A stretch of DNA of 64,000 nucleotides from Flavobacteriaceae bacterium. GTDB taxonomy: Bacteria; Bacteroidota; Bacteroidia; Flavobacteriales; Flavobacteriaceae. The stretch spans positions 32,037 to 96,036 of the forward strand of contig JAURRA010000005.1 of assembly GCA_030835825.1 (NCBI GenBank). Direction: 5' to 3'. The translations under genes were made by a program, and so were the position numbers. Every line of letters begins with the position of its first letter. Position 1 is the first letter of the stretch. Below the pieces are notes generated by a model, which worked only from the letters and a program-made list of their open reading frames with translations, did no database searches and was not told where the DNA came from. Positions 59,468-64,000 of this stretch are shown here, piece by piece.

Positions 59468-60139
59468 ATGAAAACAGCATTTTACCTCGTTCTATTAACA
59501 CCTTATTTGTTATTATGTCAACCTAATGTCACTAAAAATATTGGCGACTTTACAGAGCTAAAAGTTTATGACTTACTGAATGTCGAATTGACGCCATCCG
59601 ACACCAATAGAATTGAAATTTTTGGCGTTGACGCTGGTCAAGTTCAGGTGATCAATAAAAATGGGACGTTAAAATTAAGAATGGCATTACCCCGGACTTT
59701 CGATGGTGCGGATATAAATGCAACATTATATTACAAGTCTCTTTTTACAGTAGACGCAAACGAAGGGGCCGTTGTTTACAGTTCGTCACCAATACAGGCA
59801 ACGAGTTTTGAGTGTCGTGCTCAAGAAGGTGCTAGAATAGAATTGAGTATAGATGCCTCCTTTATTGAGTCTAAGTCATATTCCGGTGGTGTTATTAATT
59901 TGTCGGGGATGTCGGACAAACATGCTATTAAAGTAAATACTGGCGGTGTAGTCAACGCACAAAAATTACAAACCACAGATACAGACGTTAGAATTCGTGC
60001 CGGGGGTGAAGTCAATTGTTATGTCACAGGATTACTAACTACAGATATCAAGGCGGGCGGAGATGTGCATGTTTATGGCAGCCCGAAAACCGTTTCTAAA
60101 TCTAACCTTATTGGCGGTAGAGTAGTTCTGATGAATTAG
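59468..60139 (+). CDS. Head-GIN domain protein (DUF2807), exported
   Basis: A 223-residue exported protein with a signal peptide (FYLVLLTPYLLLCQ). The rest is a right-handed beta-helix-like DUF2807 domain: NIGDFTELKVYDLLNVEL at the start, then repeated short strands (EGAVVYSS, GGVINLSG, GGVVNAQ, AGGEVNCYV, AGGDVHVYG). The function of the family is unknown; it is common in Bacteroidota envelopes. It lies 57 bp after rnr and 7 bp before the LysE gene. Confidence 0.85.
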   Translation: MKTAFYLVLLTPYLLLCQPNVTKNIGDFTELKVYDLLNVELTPSDTNRIEIFGVDAGQVQVINKNGTLKLRMALPRTFDGADINATLYYKSLFTVDANEGAVVYSSSPIQATSFECRAQEGARIELSIDASFIESKSYSGGVINLSGMSDKHAIKVNTGGVVNAQKLQTTDTDVRIRAGGEVNCYVTGLLTTDIKAGGDVHVYGSPKTVSKSNLIGGRVVLMN

Positions 60140-60146
60140 CACTGGT

Positions 60147-60806
60147 ATGGTAGACTTAATCAAGACAGCTATACCACTAGGTTTTTTTCTCAGTTTTATG
60201 CTGGGGCCAGTATTCTTTATGCTGCTCGAGACAAGTGCCACCAAAGGTGTTCGAGCAGCTATTTCCTTCGATATAGGGGTGCTTATTTCAGATGTTGTTT
60301 TTATCACTCTAGCCTATTATAGCAGCTACCAACTACTGGAAAGTTTAAGTAATTCTCCCATATTGTACCTGTTTGGTGGCGCTGGAATGGTTATATATGG
60401 AGTAATATTATCTATTAAAAAGGTAGAAAAAAAAGACATACCAATGCAAGAATTGGGGATTAACTCAAACTACTTTGGGCTGTTCCTCAAAGGATTTTTG
60501 TTGAACATCATCAATGTTGGTGTATTGGTATTTTGGGTAGGAACTGTGATTGTGGTTGGCCCAAGATTTGACGGGTCGATTGAGAATTTCGTTGTTTTTT
60601 TTGCCACCATGTTGGGCGTCTACTTGATTACCGATCTGATTAAAATTATTGCTGCGAAACAGTTGCAAACAAAATTGACGCCATTAAGGATCATTTGGGT
60701 AACAAAAATACTAGGCTATCTGCTTGTAATATGTGGCATTGTATTGATAGTAAAAGGAATGTTGCCGGGCGATCAATTAAACCCGGCATACATGATAGAA
60801 AAATAA
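60147..60806 (+). CDS. LysE-family translocator
   Basis: A 219-residue membrane protein with six hydrophobic segments. The N-terminal ETSATKGVRAAISFDIGVLISD contains the pattern of LysE/RhtB exporters, preceded by GFFLSFMLGPVFFML. LysE proteins export amino acids such as lysine, threonine or homoserine; the substrate is not predictable here. It is 7 bp after the DUF2807 gene and ends 14 bp before tRNA-Cys on the other strand. Confidence 0.88.
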   Translation: MVDLIKTAIPLGFFLSFMLGPVFFMLLETSATKGVRAAISFDIGVLISDVVFITLAYYSSYQLLESLSNSPILYLFGGAGMVIYGVILSIKKVEKKDIPMQELGINSNYFGLFLKGFLLNIINVGVLVFWVGTVIVVGPRFDGSIENFVVFFATMLGVYLITDLIKIIAAKQLQTKLTPLRIIWVTKILGYLLVICGIVLIVKGMLPGDQLNPAYMIEK

Positions 60807-60819
60807 GGAGGTAATTTTG

Positions 60820-60890
60820 AGGCGTCTAGCGGATTCGAACCGCTGTAAAAGGTTTTGCAGACCTCTGCCTAGCCACTCGGCCAAGACGCC
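60820..60890 (-). tRNA. tRNA-Cys (anticodon GCA)
   Basis: A 71-base minus-strand cloverleaf: acceptor GGCGTCT/AGACGCC, D stem GCC/GGC, anticodon stem GAGGT/ACCTT with loop CTGCAAA, T stem AGCGG/CCGCT with TTCGAAT loop, discriminator T. U73 and GCA are the identity elements for cysteine. CCA is not encoded. Confidence 0.97.
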
Positions 60891-60935
60891 ATTTTTAAGA
60901 TCACAAATGTAGGAAAAATTTAATCACTCCCTGTC

Positions 60936-61301
60936 TTACAGCGGTTTTCTTTCCCTAGTCATTTTAATAGTAACGTTTCCTACATCACCACCAATTGGGG
61001 GGTTGAGCTTAGAAACTGAAACCGATGCCGAATGGACTGTGTCGCAGCGCTTCATGATGTTGTCTAAAATACTGCTAGCCACCGTTTCCAATAACTTTCG
61101 AGGTATGCTCATTTCTTCAGAAATAATGTCGTTGAGTAAAACGTAATCAACAGTATCCTCGAGCGAATCCGTGGTGGCAGATAGGGTTAAATCAGAACTC
61201 ACTTCCAGATTGACCAAATAATCGCTGCCTATGACAGTTTCTTCAGCCAAGCATCCGTGATGGGCGTATATCCTGACTTGATTCAATACTATTGTATCCA
61301 T
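60936..61301 (-). CDS. folB: Dihydroneopterin aldolase
   Basis: A 121-residue enzyme that cleaves dihydroneopterin to 6-hydroxymethyl-dihydropterin in folate synthesis. It begins IVLNQVRIYAHHGCLAEE with the conserved Tyr-Ala-His-His-Gly. DTVDYVLLNDIISEE carries the pterin-anchoring residues, and the SKLNPPIGGDVGNVTIKM end has the conserved Lys and Pro. It is divergent from glnS across 78 bp, and both genes have TAnnTTTG elements. Confidence 0.95.
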   Translation of the reverse strand: MDTIVLNQVRIYAHHGCLAEETVIGSDYLVNLEVSSDLTLSATTDSLEDTVDYVLLNDIISEEMSIPRKLLETVASSILDNIMKRCDTVHSASVSVSKLNPPIGGDVGNVTIKMTRERKPL

Positions 61302-61319
61302 CCTTTATTAATTTTGATT

Positions 61320-61327
61320 CAAATATA
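61320..61327 (-). promoter_or_regulatory. -7 promoter element for folB
   Basis: TATATTTG on the minus strand, an exact TAnnTTTG match, 18 bp before the folB start. Confidence 0.5.
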
Positions 61328-61357
61328 GATTATTCTCCAAGTTTTTTGTGTTTTAGT

Positions 61358-61365
61358 TACATTTG
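61358..61365 (+). promoter_or_regulatory. -7 promoter element for glnS
   Basis: TACATTTG, an exact TAnnTTTG match, 14 bp before the glnS ATG. Confidence 0.5.
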
Positions 61366-61379
61366 CTGTTCAAAATCAG

Positions 61380-63410
61380 ATGATGTCAGAAGCCCGATCT
61401 AATAAAAATTTTATCACACAAATTATCGAAGACGGTCTGTCTGCAGGACTACCTGTATCCTCTCTTAGATTTCGTTTTCCGCCCGAGCCTAACGGTTTTT
61501 TGCACATCGGACACACCAAGGCTTTAGGCATCAGTTTTGGGTTGGGAGAAGCGTACGGCGCCCCTGTGAATTTGCGTTTCGACGACACCAATCCTGCCAA
61601 GGAAGAACAAAAGTACGTCGACGCCATAAAGACTGACATCCAATGGCTCGGATACCAGTGGGACAAGGAGTGTTACACTTCCGATTATTTCGATCAACTT
61701 TATCAATGGGCCATTCTTTTAATTAAATTGGGCAATGCCTATGTCGATTCTCAATCTAGTGAAGACATCGCCGCACAAAAAGGAACCCCAACGGAGCCGG
61801 GAACAAACAGCCCCTTTAGGCTAAGAACGGTAGAAGAGAATTTGCGTTTGTTCAATGAAATGAAGTTAGGGCAACACGATTCGGGCAGCCATGTATTAAG
61901 AGCTAAAATTGACATGGCAAGTCCCAATATGCTTTTGCGCGATCCTATCCTCTACCGTATTCTGAAACAATCGCATCATAGAACGGGACAAGATTGGTGT
62001 ATCTACCCTATGTATGATTGGGCCCACGGGCAGAGCGACTATATTGAGCGCATATCTCACTCGCTATGCTCTCTAGAATTTAAACCGCACCGTGATTTAT
62101 ATGAATGGTGTTTGGATCAGATTGGACAAGCGGGGACGTTGCTTCCAAAACAGCGCGAATTTGCGCGGCTTAATTTGTCTTATACCGTAATGAGTAAGCG
62201 AAAATTACTTAGGCTAGTTGAGCAAAATATTGTAGCCGGGTGGGACGACCCACGGATGCCGACTATTTCTGGCCTTCGACGTCGTGGCTATACGCCAATG
62301 TCATTGAGAAATTTCGTTGAAACTGTAGGCGTGGCCAAGCGAGAGAACGTTATTGATGTCGCTCTGTTGGAGTTTTGTGTCAGAGAAGACCTTAACACTA
62401 TTGCCCCCAGAGCTATGGCTGTTTTGGATCCTATAAAATTAGTAATCACTAACTATGATGCAGGTAGAATAGAAATGTTGTCAGGAGAGATTAACCCCGA
62501 AGACCCGTCTGCAGGCGATAGAGAGATACCATTTTCAAATACGCTGTTAATTGAACGAGAGGACTTTAAAGAAGTTGCGGAACGCAAGTTTTTCAGATTG
62601 TCACTAGGTCAAGAAGTACGACTCAAAAGCGCCTATATTGTCAAAGCAGAAAGCGTCCAGAAAGACGCCAATGGCCGAGTAACTGAAGTCTATTGTACCT
62701 ATGATCCAGATAGTTTGAGTGGAAGTGGTTCAGAGGCAAGCCTTCGAAAAGTGGAAGGGACTTTGCATTGGGTTTCTGAACCTCATGCCATTAAAGCCGA
62801 AGTTCGGATTTATGATCGGCTCTTCAAGCACGAATCACCCGATACGGACAAGGATGTTGATTTTATGAGTCATCTCAACCCAGACTCTTTGCATCGTGTA
62901 GAGGCTTATTTGGAGCCAGGTTTGGCCACCGCCAAGCCCGGAGACCACTTTCAGTTTCAAAGACTAGGGTATTTTGTTGCTGACCCAGACAGCACTCCAA
63001 ATCAGCTTGTTTTTAATAAAACGGTTGGCTTGAGAGATAATTGGGCTAAAAAACCACAGAATCCAATACTTCAACATTCAAATGCCGCAAAAGGCTCTGA
63101 GCGCTCCGCCATAGAAGACATCAAAAGACTCGGTAAAAAATACACAAATTTACCTGAGGAAAAACGCCTCAAGGTGCGTCAAGAAATCCTGACTTTAGCC
63201 GATGCCGTGAGCTATGAAGACTTAGAACCTTTATTTAAAACCGCACAAAAGAAAACAGGAACGCGTATTGCGGCCGTTTTAACCGCAGCCGTTTGGATTA
63301 ATAATGGGGGTCAAATTACAAATGCTTTAAAGGTTTTCTTAAAGGACGCGTCACAAGCCGACAACGCATTGTTGGCCTCCGAAGCAAAACTGTTGCAAAT
63401 CAACGACTAA
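61380..63410 (+). CDS. glnS: Glutaminyl-tRNA synthetase with C-terminal extension
   Basis: A 676-residue class I synthetase that charges tRNA-Gln directly. The HIGH region is PPEPNGFLHIGHTKA (about residues 34-48) and the KMSKS loop is VMSKRKL (about 270). The GlnRS C-terminal beta-barrel ends as usual in VGLRDNWAK (about 557). After it come about 119 further residues with a YqeY/GatB-tail character (ERSAIEDIKRLGKKY, TRIAAVLTAAVWINNG, NALLASEAKLLQ), absent from E. coli GlnS (554). The downstream SPFH gene overlaps its end by 4 bp on the other strand. Confidence 0.94.
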   Translation: MMSEARSNKNFITQIIEDGLSAGLPVSSLRFRFPPEPNGFLHIGHTKALGISFGLGEAYGAPVNLRFDDTNPAKEEQKYVDAIKTDIQWLGYQWDKECYTSDYFDQLYQWAILLIKLGNAYVDSQSSEDIAAQKGTPTEPGTNSPFRLRTVEENLRLFNEMKLGQHDSGSHVLRAKIDMASPNMLLRDPILYRILKQSHHRTGQDWCIYPMYDWAHGQSDYIERISHSLCSLEFKPHRDLYEWCLDQIGQAGTLLPKQREFARLNLSYTVMSKRKLLRLVEQNIVAGWDDPRMPTISGLRRRGYTPMSLRNFVETVGVAKRENVIDVALLEFCVREDLNTIAPRAMAVLDPIKLVITNYDAGRIEMLSGEINPEDPSAGDREIPFSNTLLIEREDFKEVAERKFFRLSLGQEVRLKSAYIVKAESVQKDANGRVTEVYCTYDPDSLSGSGSEASLRKVEGTLHWVSEPHAIKAEVRIYDRLFKHESPDTDKDVDFMSHLNPDSLHRVEAYLEPGLATAKPGDHFQFQRLGYFVADPDSTPNQLVFNKTVGLRDNWAKKPQNPILQHSNAAKGSERSAIEDIKRLGKKYTNLPEEKRLKVRQEILTLADAVSYEDLEPLFKTAQKKTGTRIAAVLTAAVWINNGGQITNALKVFLKDASQADNALLASEAKLLQIND

Positions 63411-64000
63411 GATTTCTTGTTTTTGTTGCCCTCCTTAATGGCTTCCCCAATTTGATTGCTGGCGGAAAAGCTGGCGACCATATCATTGAGCATATTACTT
63501 CCCGCTTGCGGTGTATTGGGCAGCAAGATCAGGTTACTGTTTGTGCCTTCGCCCAGCGACTGCAGGGTGTCGTAATGCTGCGTTACAACGATAAGTGCTG
63601 ACGCTTCTTGAGAGTTGATACCCACCTTGTTGAGCACTTCTACAGACTCCTCAAGACCGCGCGCGATCTCCCGCCTTTGGTCGGCAATACCCTGGCCTTG
63701 AAGACGCTTACTTTCGGCTTCTGCCTTGGCTTTTTCTACAATTAAAATGCGTTGGGCATCGCCCTCGTATTGGGCTGCAATCTTTTCGCGTTCTGAGGCA
63801 TTGATGCGATTCATGGCTGACTTAACTTGAGCATCAGGATCGATATCTGTAACCAAGGTTTTAATGATGTCGTAGCCATAATCAGACATAGCATCGTTCA
63901 ATTCAGCTTTAACAGCAATGGCGATGTCGTCTTTTTTGACAAAGACATCGTCTAGTTTCATTTTTGGAACTTCCGCCCTAACAACATCAAAAACATATGA
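63407..64000 (-). CDS. SPFH/band-7 (stomatin-like) protein, 5' part cut off
   Basis: The frame is open to the right edge of the window, so the N-terminus is missing; 197 residues are seen. DVVRAEVPKMKLDDVF and AMSDYGYDIIKTLVTDIDP are the end of a band-7 domain, followed by a long helical region rich in Ala, Glu and Lys (EKAKAEAESKRLQGQGIADQRREIARGLEE). This is the stomatin/prohibitin group, which forms membrane-bound oligomers on the inner membrane and partners with FtsH or NfeD-type proteases. Which partner is used here is outside the window. Confidence 0.88.
   Translation of the reverse strand, partial: SYVFDVVRAEVPKMKLDDVFVKKDDIAIAVKAELNDAMSDYGYDIIKTLVTDIDPDAQVKSAMNRINASEREKIAAQYEGDAQRILIVEKAKAEAESKRLQGQGIADQRREIARGLEESVEVLNKVGINSQEASALIVVTQHYDTLQSLGEGTNSNLILLPNTPQAGSNMLNDMVASFSASNQIGEAIKEGNKNKKS

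Noticed and set aside
1..64000. CRISPR arrays, insertion sequences, prophage genes, toxin-antitoxin pairs or restriction systems
   Set aside because: None seen: no regularly spaced repeats, transposase or integrase motifs, or methyltransferase/endonuclease pairs apart from rsmI and the repair nucleases.

Overview
This window looks like ordinary chromosome from a Bacteroidota bacterium, most likely of the class Flavobacteriia. Several things point that way. The promoters carry the TAnnTTTG type of -7 element. The long forms of several proteins fit the group: an OmpA with thrombospondin type 3 repeats, a GlnRS with a C-terminal extension, and a head-GIN (DUF2807) protein. The gene sets DUF177-rpmF-fabH-accB-accC, tdk-alr and rnpA-S41 peptidase are also typical. 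Most of the window is roughly 40% GC and gene dense, with short gaps and many 1-8 bp overlaps. I see no insertion sequence, prophage, CRISPR array or rRNA operon. Three tRNA genes are present: Ala-GGC, Met-CAT and Cys-GCA.

Layout. 1-1.9 kb: the 3' part of purF converging on a Mn-type superoxide dismutase. 1.9-10.7 kb: the two subunits of an AddAB/RecBCD-like helicase-nuclease, separated by kbl and an OmpA-family porin-like protein. 10.7-15.6 kb: riboflavin synthase, pdxA, tdk-alr and asd. 15.5-20.4 kb (minus strand): the fatty-acid initiation operon DUF177-rpmF-fabH-accB-accC, with an FAD oxidoreductase at its end. 20.5-24.8 kb: an unknown protein, rsmI and recJ, then lpxH and queD on the opposite strand. 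24.9-31.1 kb: tRNA-Ala, three exported hydrolases in a row (M24 peptidase, metzincin-like metalloprotease, amidohydrolase), a GNAT and a CDGSH protein. 31.2-34 kb: an isolated glycosyltransferase-flippase pair beside tRNA-Met. 34.1-39.1 kb: mce, rbfA, a LolE-like permease, dusB and lepA. 39.1-44.6 kb: a lipoprotein GH20 hexosaminidase, CutC and a lipoprotein GH2 beta-mannosidase, one operon. 44.6-54.9 kb: a Usp-SulP pair, an MBL hydrolase, S8 and M1 exported peptidases, rnpA, an S41 peptidase and a double-OmpA protein. 54.9-64 kb: elaA-like, CDF transporter and rpiB on the minus strand; a 533-bp very AT-rich gap; rnr, DUF2807, LysE; tRNA-Cys; folB; glnS; and an SPFH protein that runs off the right edge.

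The genes are mostly housekeeping: nucleotide and cofactor synthesis, fatty acid and cell wall supply, ribosome maturation and DNA repair. Added to these is a set of exported peptidases and glycosidases suited to using proteins and glycans. The most notable non-coding stretch is the gap at 56694-57226. It is about 20% GC in its right half, has a perfect DnaA box plus two related sites in the same orientation, lies between divergent genes, and sits near where the plus strand seems to change from C-rich to G-rich. I propose it as a candidate replication origin. I did not find a clearly new multi-gene defence or mobile system. The best leads for under-described biology are the Usp-SulP pair with its extra C-terminal module and the CutC gene locked between two glycosidases.
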